DNA from: Merluccius polli
Lineage: Eukaryota; Chordata; Actinopteri; Gadiformes; Merlucciidae
DNA: 64,000 nt
Direction: 5' to 3'
NCBI GenBank assembly: GCA_030340625.1
Contig: JAOPHQ010006613.1
Span: 29,754 to 93,753, forward strand
How positions within the stretch are numbered: the first letter of the stretch is position 1; the number at the start of each line of letters is the position of its first letter. Under the pieces are notes generated by a model, which did not search any database, was not told where the DNA came from, and saw only the letters and a list, made by a program, of their open reading frames with translations. Positions 12,600-23,841 of this stretch are shown one piece after another. The position numbers and the translations under genes were made by a program.

Positions 12600-12930
12600 G
12601 TACTTTGCCTATTGTGTAGAAATATGGACCAAACGATGGCTCTACAGAGAGGAGTGCTGCTGCCCAACCGTCTCCTGTGCAGGTAGACACCTGGGCAGGT
12701 AGACACCTGGGCAGGTAGACACCTGGGCAGTTAGACACCTGTGCAGGTAGACACCTGCGCAGGTAGACACCTGGGCAGGTAGACACACGGGACTCATACC
12801 AGTGATCGCGTCTTTAGTTCACTATGTCTCATCGCTAATTCAGAGTGTGAATATCTGTTGAATATCTAATATCTTTAACTTAAAAAACACTTTAAAACTA
12901 GATAACGTGCTATTGACATTATTTTAATAC
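12600..12930 (-). repeat. Dispersed repeat with 16-bp minisatellite
   Basis: It contains about seven copies of CAGGTAGACACCTGGG (about 12677-12787). The sequence after it is homologous in reverse complement to about 60180-60350, where two copies of the same unit are seen. This is therefore a mobile repeat in opposite orientations at two sites. Confidence 0.7.
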
Positions 12931-13395
12931 ACCACCACAGTAGCGCTATGCTGCTTTAAATGTTATTTTCATTGTTGATGTCGGGACATCCCTGGCGGGC
13001 GGACATCATTGTAAAACTTAGGGAAAAGGGTGAAAAATAGAAAAACGGTCTAACTCCACGATTCAACATTAAATGGTTATACAGTCTTTTTACATGTTTT
13101 CAGGAATGACTTTCTATAATGTGTTTAGAAACAAATCTCTTTAATATGCTGTATTTAATAACTGCTGTTTCTTAAATCTCTCCCCAGATATTTCAGACCT
13201 TCAAGAAATGTGGTGGCACCGCTTGGCAATGCTGATATGGCAGCCAATGGATGGCGTGCTTGGCCCATAGATTTTAAATAATTAGACCAAAACAATAAAC
13301 CTTACTTTGCCTTAAAGCACAACCACACAACACTGCTGCCATCAACATCTGTTAAACAGTTTGATGGTTGAAGCTCGAATACAAACTGGACAGCC

Positions 13396-16300
13396 ATGAT
13401 GTTTTTCAATGTTCAATTCATGTTCATAATATATTTAGTTTTATTTCATATGTATATCATTGGCAATGCTTTTGCACCAGCAAATTGTCGCCAGAGAGAA
13501 TACAGAATAGGAGAAGACTGTTGCCCTACCTGTCCAGCTGGTAAGAGTCAAATATCTGAACTAACTTTCTGACTAAATCAAGTTGTAATTGTCCTGAATG
13601 CAGCCCACTGAACATCTGAATTAGCTAGCTAACTAAATCTGATTAAATGAATTAAAATGTTTGATTTTGAGTTTGGATTTCTCTAATTTGGATTTGTTCT
13701 TTTTTTTTAAAATTTATTTTTGTCAATTGACCAACATTTTCTATCTAACAGGAATGTATGTAAAACAGCATTGCACAGAATTCACAGGTACATCGTGTAC
13801 ACCTTGCACAGAAGGAACATACCAAGACGACATCAACGGTCGAGAACAATGCTATTCATGTACAAATTGTAATGCAGGTAAATTTGGACTACTCTGACTG
13901 ATTATTTTACCTCCAAGTCCCTGAATAATATTCAACATTACATATTGGCCTGAAAACTTTCCTCCTCCCTTTTGAACAACTATGTATTTGAAGTATAATT
14001 GGACGACATGTGGTGCGCTAGCTACGAATAGCTAGCTAGGAATAAGTGACGGCATGAATGAGAAACATGAGAGTTTAGGATTGAGGATTACGGTGTCTGT
14101 CTCACCACATGACAACTAGAAACCACACAAATGCACATTCACCTACTTTTCCTAACATTCACCTACTTTTCCTATCAACTTTTTATAATCAAAGACTTCC
14201 TCAGACAACCTTTTAATCCTCTCTGGTTTCTCTGTATCTGCATGGTGATTGACAGGTCTCGGCCTGAAGGTGAAGAAGTTTTGTACATCAACATCAGATG
14301 CTCTGTGTGAGAACCTGGACGGATACTTCTGTATTGACTACAACAGAGGTGGCTGTATTGCAGCTCAGAGACACACGGTTTGCAGTCCTGGTCAATACAT
14401 CAGCCAAAGAGGTTGGTGTTAACTTTAAATAACAGCTAGAAAACCCATCTACTGAATCTATTCAGCCCTATAAGGGCCATCCAGCTTCTTACCATTGAAT
14501 GTATTAGTGTCTAAGTTACTCCTGAATCATCTACAACAGTCTGGCAATGACTCAATAGCCAGAAAATTCTTTGAATTACACTTCTCTATTTCCTTGTTCT
14601 GTCTTGCAGCTTTCCCCAAACAATTCTGGTGAAATTCAGAGTTTTAATATTTAAACTTTGCCAAATTCTTGTTCAGGATGGTTGTGTTTCAATAAAACAT
14701 GTATATTTATACAGGAACAGCAGATAAAGACACAGAGTGCCTTCAGTGTACTGATGGGACATTCTCAGATGGCACATCATCGTCTTGCCAGCCCCACACA
14801 AAGTAAGTGAAGATTATAGTTGATTTATCAAGTACATTCATGGTACCTTTAGCATTCGGCCCGGGCAATATGTACTGGTATGGGTTCTTATTGGCCTGTA
14901 CTGAGAATGTATTAGGGATGCCACGGCTCTCAATATAATATTGTACCATACGATACGCCATCCACGGTTCAATACGCACTTGTGAATTGTGGTAATATCC
15001 AATCACTGTTGGTATGCAAATGACAGCGTGTCACTCCAGTGTCACCCCCAATGGTGTTGGGGGTGACACAAAAAGAGCCACAGTTGTGTGCCGCAGTAGT
15101 GACACATAATCCACATAAACCAATTTGCAGCACAGACCGCCTTATAAGACACGCATGTGTGGGAGATGCAGAGATGAATACAAATCTTAAAAATAAAAAT
15201 AAAAGATGAAAAATCAGATTACCAAAATAATCTGGCGGGCCAGATATTATTGCTGGTGGGACAGTTTTGGCCCGCGGGCCGCCTGTTGCCGACCACTGGC
15301 CTCCGCTAATGGAAACACCTCCAATATGAACACGGATCTCTGCCGCCCCCCCAGCAACACGCTGTCTGGAAGCGGGACAGGCGAGCAGGTAACCCGGGGA
15401 AAACAGCAGTCTCTCGCCGATGCCTCCCAACAGGCCGATCCTACCAGTTCAGAAAAACACAAAAAAATAACCAATGCACTTCTTGTCACCTAATGAAAGC
15501 CCTAGATCTGCGTTACCGAACCGAAAGCGTGACCCAAAAACTGAGATACATATTGAGCTGTGGGCTAACTATTGTTGCATCCCTAGAATGTATACAGTAG
15601 TCATTATGTTGTATACTTTACTCTCCTTTGTAAAGTGTAATAAACGCTTGACAATAACAGTATATTTAATTTACTCTTGAGTCATTTTATCCAAAGTGAT
15701 TTGTGAATTCAGATACAGGTATATGGTCATTAGGAGCAGGTAGGGGTTAGGTAGCCTGGTGAGACCATCCTGATATTCACAACATTGGGGATCAAACCCA
15801 GTACCTTTGGACCAGGAGTCAAACTCCCAATGTACTAGCCGGCCCTTAGCCACGAAACTACCCTGAAACTATGTGGTTTTGTCCTTCTCATTTCAGATGT
15901 GAATCTGTGGGACTGAAACAGATACAACCAGGAAGTAATTCAACTGATTCTGAATGTAGAGAACATGATGATAACACTGGACTAGTGGCAGGAATAATAC
16001 TAGGACTCATATTAGTAATGTTAGCAATAATATCAGCAATCATACTCACTGTTGGGAGAAAGAAAATATCAGGTAAGTGTTGAAATCATGTATCATGATT
16101 ACATTAAACTAACATGTATCATGGTTACATTAAACTAACATGTATCATGGTTACATTAAACTAACATGTATCATGGTTACATTAAACTAACATGTATCAT
16201 GGCTACATTAAACTAACATGTATCATGGTTACATTAAACTAACATGTATCATGGTTACATTAAACTAACATGTATCATGGTTACATTAAACTAACATGTA

Positions 16301-19300
16301 TCATGGTTACATTAAACTAACATGTATCATGGCTACATTAAACTAACATGTATCATGGTTACATTAAACTAACACGTATCATGGTTACATTAAACTAACA
16401 TGTATCATGGTTACATTAAACAAACATGTATCATGGTTACATTAAACAAACATGTATCATGGTTACATTAAACAAACATGTATCATGGTTACATTAAACT
16501 AACATGTATCATGGTTACATTAAACAAACATGTATCATGGTTACATTAAACTAACATGTATCATGGTTACATTAAACTAACATGTATCATGGCTACATTA
16601 AACTAACATGTATCATGGTTACATTAAACTAACATGTATCATGGTTACATTAAACTAACATGTATCATGGTTACATTAAACTAACATGTATCATGGTTAC
16701 ATTAAACTAACATGTATCATGGTTACATTAAACTAACATGTATCATGGTTACATTAAACTAACATGTATCATGGCTACATTAAACTAACATGTATCATGG
16801 TTACATTAAACTAACATGTATCACGGTTACATTAAACTAACATGTATCACGGTTACATTAAACTAACATGTATCACGGTTACATTAAACTAACATGTATC
16901 ACGGTTACATTAAACTAACATGTATCACGGTTACATTAAACTAACATGTATCACGGTTACATTAAACTAACATGTATCACGGTTACATTAAACTAACATG
17001 TATCATGGTTACATTAAACTAACATGTATCACGGTTACATTAAACTAACATGTATCATGGTTACATTAAACTAACATGTATCATGGCTACATTAAACTAA
17101 CACGTATCATGGCTACATTAAACTAACACGTATCATGGCTACATTAAACTAACATGTATCATGGTTACATTAAACTAACATGTATCATGGCTACATTAAA
17201 CTAACATGTATCATGGTTACATTAAACTAACATGTATCATGGCTACATTAAACTAACATGTATCATGGTTACATTAAACTAACATGTATCATGGTTACAT
17301 TAAACTAACATGCATCATGGCTACATTAAACTAACATGTATCATGGTTACATTAAACTAACATGTATCATGGTTACATTAAACTAACATGTATCATGGTT
17401 ACATTAAACTAACATGTATCATGGTTACATTAAACTAACATGTATCATGGTTACATTATATTAAACTAACATGCATCATGGTTACATTAAACTAACATGT
17501 ATCATGGTTACATTAAACTAACATGCATCATGGTTACATTAAACTAACATGTATAATGGTTACATTAAATTAACATGTATAATGGCTGTGCTGAGTGATA
17601 GTGTCCTGACATGTTACTGTATTGTTTACCCCTACAGCATGGAGTCGTAAAAGACAGGTATGTGTTGTTACTGATTTGACACAGAATACAATAATATGTG
17701 AACCTAACTGGCAGTGGTGGAGTTATTAGATGATGCACCCTGTAATTAACCCAATGTTCATATTTTATTTCCATTTTTATTTTATTGAAGAAAAAAACGA
17801 AGGTGGAGAGCTCAGAAGAGAGTTCAAAATTAAATGGTAAGCTCTTATTCCATATATTTCACTTTGTAAATGTATAATAGATAATTTATTTATACCCAGT
17901 GAGTTGCAAGGGTTACTTACTCACACCAAGTCAAATGATATCGCTGTGATTAAAAACATTTAAACTAATTGGACCAGAGAGTCTGACCAGAGTGACCAGA
18001 GTGGCAGACCAACTGAACATCATCATCTAGGATATTATATTAGATACTAGGGGTCAATCAATATGGTTTTGTCAGGACCGATACCGATTATTAGTAACCA
18101 AGGAGACCGATAACCGATATTTGGAACCGATATACTGTACATTTGCAGTGAAAATGAAAATCTTGGTGTACAAAGACAACATTATAAGATAAGAACATTA
18201 TCTTAAAACTAAAAGTGCAGGGAGCTCCCAGCAGCATTTCTTATAAAGTTAACTGAACATTTAAATGAACAAATAAATAAATAAACAAAATAGCTCCCCG
18301 AAGTTTTATAAAGTAAGTAAAGTAAAAATTTTAAAAAAACTACTAAAACTTAAATTTGAACTGAAATTTGAGTCTCAATTGTAGTCGTGGGTTGAGACTG
18401 AGAGTATGACCGGCCCTGGTAAGTGACAAACTAAGATAAACAGTTAATAAACAGTATAAAATAAGATAAACAGTTAGACTACATACAGATAAACAGTTAA
18501 TAAACAGTATAAAATAAGATAAACAGTTAGACTACATACAGATAAACAGTTAATAAACAGTATAAGATAAGATAAACAGTTAATACATACAGATAAACAG
18601 TTAATAAACAGCATAAGATGAGATAAACAGTTAGACTACATACAGTTAAACAGTTAATAAACAGTATAAGATAAGATAAACAGTTAGACTACATACAGAT
18701 ACGCAGTTAATAAACAGTATAAGATAAGATAAACAGTTAGACTACATACAGATAAACAGTTAATAAACAGTATAAGATGAGATAAACAGTTAGACTACAT
18801 ACAGATAAACAGTTAAAGGTCTCATTTCATCATTTTTTCGTTAATTTTGCAGTGGTCTCTAGTATTAATGAATGCCCTGTAAGCCGGTTTTGGTGAAAAA
18901 AATGCTCAGGTGCACCTGTTTCAGGCTGTTCTAGTTTGGAGGAGGTGGTGGGCGGGGAAGAACGAGAGGTTTTGGGCTCTTACTCATGAATATTCATGAC
19001 ATTTAAATTACTTGCCTCTGATTGGCTAACAGCACTGTCCGTCACATTGATGTTAGCCAATCAGAGGCGAGTGATCACTCTAGTGCGTTATCAACCATAG
19101 ACATCTGATACATATGTTACTATATACATCCATTAGATACATTCATGATATAAGATGTCCATTAGCCTGGCCAACACCAGACTAAATCACAAATGAGATG
19201 TAGTCTGGCGACCACCTATTCGTTTTCCTGTAGAGGAGGCGTGGTTCCCGATCGTCCAGAGCCGTTTATTGGGCGCTACGAATGTCTATCATAAGCGTCT

Positions 19301-22034
19301 GTTCATAGCTCTTAGCCAATCGTATCAATTATACCAGATGACGTATGTAAAGCGACAGAAATTCGGCGAGCAAGCATCGAGGAAGAAGATGACATTGTTA
19401 AAAAAACGTTAAAAAGCCAAACGTTGTTCTTCTTTTAAAATAAACTTTCGTTCTAAACTATCTAGAATACTGTCCACAGCTACATCGAAAGAGAGCTTCG
19501 CTTCTGCTGCAGCCGTGTTGGATCCGTACGAACAAACTACAAGCTTCCGTCTGTCGAATAGTACGCGTCATCGTCTTTCCGTCCCTCCTCGTTCTGTGAT
19601 TGGATATCAAACCCTAGCAAATTCTTGCGTGAGGAACTGGTCATAGCCACCAGGCTGTCTGGCAGTTCGGAATTTCGAGTGCGCAAGGCAGCATGGGTAT
19701 ACCCAGGCTAGATGTCTATGTTATCAACACGACAAACCACCATGACGTCACAACAACAATATACGTTCTTCCGGGTGGCAAAAGACGAAGCGTTCTCCGA
19801 TGGCACAACTAGTAAACAAACCCCTCCATATAATTTGACAGGGCAGAGCGATCGAGAAAACAGTACATGACTTGAATGAATGAATTTTGTTCTTGCGGGG
19901 CGCTACGTGACGTCTCATTAATCCATACGGGTATGGGAAGTCTCATTAATATATTACGACGGAGTATTAGGGCCACATTAAGATTTGTTTTCATTAAATT
20001 ACGAGAATAAAGTAGTAAATATTGAATTAATTACGAGAATAAAGTTGTACATATTGAATTCATTACGGCTACACTATAGGCTACACGTTAAACGTTTATT
20101 ATACGGTTGTGCTCACTGAGCAAACCCAGGTTTAAGGCAGCCTACAGGTTAACGTGTGTTACATGTTGTTTCAGAAGTCGGGGTATTTGCTGGACTCTTT
20201 TGCGTCTATCTCCGGAACGGAAAATGATAGCGACGTAATACTTGTTTTAATGAAACCGAGAGATGCAGCATTATCTTTAGTATCATTTAGTATCATTATC
20301 TTTAGTATAATTTAGTATCATTATCTTTAGTATCATTTAGTATCATTATCTTTAGTATCATCTAGTATCATTAACGGAAGTATCTTGACGCCTATTGTTT
20401 ACAAACATTCTGAAATGCCGTATACTGTTTTCCTGAGGGCGGTCTCAAGCCAAGGTGGGCGAGGTCATGAATATTCATACACATTCATACGTCAGACTGT
20501 TGGGCTTTTTCTCACTTCCTCGTTTCTGACTTCCTCATCCGTCTATGTTCTTACATTGGCTAATGCATGCAATGGGGGGTAGAAGAACGGTTTCCACGTG
20601 CAGCATGCATATGCAACTAGGAGTGACCTATCATATTCCAAAAGGAGCAAGTAAAAACGGTTTACCGGTGAAGGAGACATTTAATAAACAGTATAAGATA
20701 AGATAAACTGTTAGACTATATACAGATAAACAGTTAATAAACAGTATAAGATAAGATAAACAGTTATATGAGCTTAAGCAGTGTGCAGTGGTTGTGTAAA
20801 ACATACCGGTGGTGGATGGACACTGCGGGCAAAGCAGTTGAAAATATCTCTTTTCTACATGTTGATGCTTGTTGAACAGGTGGTTTGATAAAGTTCTTAT
20901 TGGCTTTTTACTCACAAAGGTTTTATTGCACTTACAGTAACGAGTGTAGTTGTCGACAACTCAAGTAAAACGTATGACGGAGAGGAGCCATGTGATAAAG
21001 GAGAGGAGCCATGTCATGACAGAGAGGAGCCATGTGATATAGGAGAGGAGCCACGTCATGACAGAGAGGAGTCATGTGATAAAGGAGAGGAGCCACGTCA
21101 TGACAGAGAGGAGTCATGTGATATAGGAGAGGAGCCACGTCATGACAGAGAGGAGCCATGTGATAAAGGAGAGGAGCCACGTCATGACAGAGAGGAGTCA
21201 TGTGATATAGGAGAGGAGCCACGTCATGACAGAGAGGAGTCATGTGATAAAGGAGAGGAGCCACGTCATGACAGAGAGGAGTCATGTGATAAAGGAGAGG
21301 AGCCACGTCATGACAGAGAGGAGCCATGTGATATAGGAGAGGAGCCACGTCATGACAGAGAGGAGTCATGTGATAAAGGAGAGGAGCCACGTCATGACAG
21401 AGAGGAGTCATGTGATAAAGGAGAGGAGTCATGTGATATAGGAGAGGAGCCAAGTCATGACAGAGAGGAGTCATGTGATAAAGGAGAGGAGCCACATCAT
21501 GACAGAAAGGAGTCATGTGATAAAGGGGAGGAGCCACGTCATGACAGACAGGAGTCATGTGATAAAGGAGAGGAGTCATGTGATATAGGAGAGGAGCCAC
21601 GTCATGACAGAGAGGAGTCATGTGATAAAGGGGAGGAGCCACGTCATGACAGACAGGAGTCATGTGATAAAGGAGAGGAGTCATGTGATATAGGAGAGGA
21701 GCCACGTCATGACAGAGAGGAGTCATGTGATAAAGGAGAGGAGCCACGTCATGACAGAGAGGAGTCATGTGATAAAGGAGAGGAGTCATGTGATATAGGA
21801 GAGGAGCCACGTCATGACAGAGAGGAGTCATGTGATAAAGGAGAGGAGTCATGTGATATAGGAGAGGAGCCACGTCATGACAGAGAGGAGTCATGTGATA
21901 AAGGAGAGGAGTCATGTGATATAGGAGAGGAGCCACGTCATGACAGAGAGGAGTCATGTGATAAAGGAGAGGAGTCATGTGATAAAGGAGAGGAGTCATG
22001 TGAGTGCTTTACGGCAGGACCATACGAGTGCTAA
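13396..22034 (+). CDS. tnfrsf14-like: TNFRSF14/HVEM-like receptor, copy A, with repeat tail
   Basis: The coding exons are 13396-13540, 13752-13877, 14256-14411, 14715-14802, 15897-16072, 17638-17657, 17791-17836 and 20938-22034. All have AG..GT borders and compatible phases (1,1,1,2,1,0,1), and they total 617 codons plus a stop. Residues 1-27 form a signal peptide; a second ATG follows the first directly. Residues 31 to about 195 are TNF-receptor cysteine-rich domains (CRQREYRIGEDCCPTCPAG opens CRD1), and NST at 186-188 is a possible glycosylation site. Residues 201-224 are a membrane helix followed by GRKK. SSEE at 244-247 fits the TRAF2 consensus. The domain order and the VTSVVVD segment resemble mammalian HVEM, a receptor for LIGHT and BTLA family ligands; ligand binding here is inferred. 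The tail beyond residue 267 consists of heptad repeats not known in HVEM and may not be expressed normally. Confidence 0.8.
14913..15585 (+). mobile_element. hAT-like element with BED-finger remnant in intron 5 (copy A)
   Basis: The ends TAGGGATGC and GCATCCCTA are flanked by the octamer GAATGTAT (14905-14912 and 15586-15593). Inside, about 15297-15492 continues a frame (GNTSNMNT..., QQSLADASQQADPTSSEKH) that in copy B is preceded by a BED zinc-finger-like half. The frame is intact here through the C-run. The right end of a smaller hAT element (ending CCACTG at about 15298) is also present, but its left end is deleted. Confidence 0.75.
15657..15855 (-). mobile_element. tRNA-derived SINE in intron 5 (copy A)
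   Basis: Read on the minus strand the sequence begins with a tRNA-like head containing a B-box match (GGGTTTGATCCCC) and runs to a tail with ATCACTTTGGATAAAATGAC. The same insertion is present in copy B (36765-36950), so it predates the duplication. Confidence 0.55.
16082..17580. repeat. 26-bp VNTR, about 58 units, intron 6 of copy A
   Basis: The unit ACATGTATCATGGTTACATT+AAACTA repeats with few changes. Variants (GGCTAC, CACGG, CACGTATC) occur in runs, which points to unit-level copying. Copy B has the same repeat with about 44 units (37168-38310). Confidence 0.97.
18420..18816. repeat. Intron 8 minisatellite (copy A), first part
   Basis: Units of the GATAAACAGTTAATAAACAG and GTATAAGATAAGATAAACAG type alternate with GTTAGACTACATACA. 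The array resumes at 20681-20768 after a TTAA-flanked insertion and also occurs in copy B (39052-39077 and 54805-55051). Confidence 0.93.
18817..20680. mobile_element. TTAA-flanked non-autonomous transposon
   Basis: TTAA lies at 18813-18816 and 20681-20684. Removing the 1864-bp insert with one TTAA restores the minisatellite phrase CAGTTAATAAACAG exactly. The ends (AGGTCTCATT and, inverted, ATGTCTCCTT) are a short imperfect inverted repeat. TTAA duplication suggests piggyBac or Kolobok. A hairpin with GCCTCTGATTGGCTAACA arms lies at about 19015-19070, and another MITE is nested at 19163-19710. There is no transposase. Confidence 0.75.
19163..19710. mobile_element. MITE with TAGCCTGG ends and 9-bp TSD
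   Basis: The element starts TAGCCTGGCCAACACCAGAC and ends ACCCAGGCTA. The flanks GATGTCCAT (19154-19162) and GATGTCTAT (19711-19719) differ at one base. It shares its ends with the element at 39804-40327, which has a perfect 9-bp duplication. A 9-bp duplication would fit Mutator-like elements, but the class is unproven. Confidence 0.75.
20938..22034 (+). CDS. tnfrsf14-like: Last exon of copy A: in-frame 7-residue repeat tail
   Basis: The acceptor is TTGCACTTACAG and the exon continues the phase-1 codon left by exon 8. Its first residues, VTSVVVDNSSKTYDG, resemble the VTTVAVEE region near the end of human HVEM. From 20979 every codon belongs to a 21-bp unit reading E-E-P/S-C/R-D/H-K/I/D-G/R, about 48 times; CDKG/CDIG-type and HDR-type units mostly alternate. 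I read the frame line by line and found no stop until TAA at 22032-22034, which lies just inside an inserted retroelement fragment. The tail is acidic and Cys-rich, with no membrane segment. No ATG is in frame. The minus strand is also open here, because a 21-bp repeat keeps one reading pattern in each frame. Confidence 0.7.
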
Positions 22035-22598
22035 GGGGCCTCTTTAGTTGCTATGGTATTCCTCACACCCTTGTCAGCGACAATGGACCTCAGTTCTGCT
22101 CTGAAGAATTCAGCACATTCCTGAGTCCAATGGAGTCAAGCACACTCGTTCAGCGCCGTACCATCCTGCCACCAATGGCTTGGCCGAGCGATTCGTACAG
22201 ACCTTCAAACACGCCTTAAAAGCTTCAAGAGGAACTGCACCTGTTCAACAACGTCTTGATGCGTTTCTCCTGACATACCGCAACACCCCTCACGCCACGA
22301 CCAAGGAAGCCCCAGCGATGTTGTTCATCGGACGCAAGCTCCGATCTCGATTGGATTTCCTGAAACCCAGTGTTGCTGGAACCGTACACCAGTCACAGGA
22401 TGACCAACAACAGCGCCGCCAACAACACGCTAGGGATAGAAAATTTGAGGTTGGGGAGCCAGTACTCGTGCGTGATTATAGGAAGGCGGAGGGAAAGTGG
22501 ACACAGGGTATAGTTTCGGAAAAGACTGGACCAGTGTCGTACAAAGTAAATGTGGGACCACAAGGGGAATGGAAACGTCATGTGGACCAAATGCTGAC
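22004..22598 (+). pseudogene. Ty3/gypsy integrase fragment
   Basis: The sequence directly abuts the receptor tail repeats. It reads as the C-terminal half of a Ty3-type integrase: SDNGPQFCSEEF holds the second catalytic Asp, and NGLAERFVQTFK-type sequence holds the Glu. A C-terminal chromo/SH3-like part (VGEPVLVRDYR) follows. The frame changes between about 22115 and 22180, so it is broken, and no LTR is visible at either side. It supplies the stop codon of copy A. Confidence 0.8.
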
Positions 22599-23220
22599 TA
22601 GTGATGGGTCGTTCGCGAACGAACCAGTTCGAACGAACGACTCTTTAAAGTGAACAAACTGACCTCGTTCGCCACTCTCGTTCGCGTCGTTCGTCTCGTT
22701 CGCTGAGTCTCTCTGACGCGCTGATTCGCGGCGCCGCTGATTCGCGAGTCGTTCGCTGACTGATTGACTCGAGGACTGAGACGTCACTCACGACTCGTCA
22801 TCACGAGAGCCAGCCAATGTATGTTGTTTGTCTGTCTGTGAGTCTAGGACGCTTTCGAATGGTTGACACATTAACAATACCACTTTCACATTTGAATATT
22901 GCCTTTTACATTTACATATCAGTGAAATGGTAAATACATGCTGTCTTTGTATTTTCTGTGTCATGCCAGATTAATAAAATATTTGAATGTCTCGTCAATC
23001 TGTCTCGTTCTTTCATGCTTCCTTCTCACGCACGCAACCCGGCCGGGACCCCCACCTTGGTGGATCTTGGTCTTGAGTGGGGGTGGCCAATGGCCATCTT
23101 CACAATAGTAAATAAAATATGCCCAGAATAAACACAACTGTACATCATTAACTTTAAAACTCATCATTGCTAAATCAAGTCTATTATCTTGCTGATATAC
23201 ATCCAATAATCTACTACGCC

Positions 23221-23261
<41 letters not shown>

Positions 23262-23557
23262 CCCGCTGCGTTTGGTTTGTCTAACTTTACCTTGAATTGG
23301 GGGAATGGGGCATTTTGATCCTGACATGTCATTATGCATACATTAAATAAATCTGTTGAACTCAAATTAAATACATATGTTAACATATTCAACCAACCAT
23401 ACACAATGTTGTATTTGCTATTAACACATGTATTAACACCATCAAGCACCATTGCACGATTGTGAATCGTGATTTCGTGATTAGTTAGTAAATGAGAAGA
23501 ACGAGGGAGTCCGAGACCGACTCAGCTGCATTCGTGATTCGTTTGAATGTTGTGAAC
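22599..23557. mobile_element. hAT-like repeat rich in CGTTCG motifs, right end lost
   Basis: The repeat starts TAGTGATGGGTCGTTCGCGA, a start typical of teleost hAT-like repeats, and has many inverted GTTCGCGAACGAAC motifs. It includes a (CA)n tract at about 23224-23260. No matching right end is found before the P element at 23558, so the end was probably lost when the P element junction formed. There is no coding sequence. Confidence 0.5.
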
Positions 23558-23801
23558 CAGAGCTATAGAGAAAAGAGAGTTGCGACACGCTCTGATGTCG
23601 CCGCCAGGGCTGTCACGTGGTTCATGTAAGCCTCAATAGTTCCAAACAAACCGCAAGCTGCCATAGCGGTCATTGACTTGTATTGACAGAGTGAGCTATT
23701 GCATGGTAAATATCACAATAAAACGCACGTTTTTGCGCTATTGCGCTATATATGTTAGCGTCAATTATGCATTTGAGCTGTAGTACTGCATTGATTACTT
23801 T

Positions 23802-23841
<40 letters not shown>

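Noticed and set aside
16082..17580. Regular 26-bp repeats looked briefly like a CRISPR array
   Set aside because: Units abut with no unique spacers, and the context is a vertebrate intron. It is a VNTR.
20932..21999. A 355-codon open frame on the minus strand made of PLLYHMTPLCHD-type repeats
   Set aside because: It is the antisense of the 21-bp repeat. A unit divisible by three keeps one reading pattern per frame, and only the plus strand joins the splice acceptor and the receptor frame.
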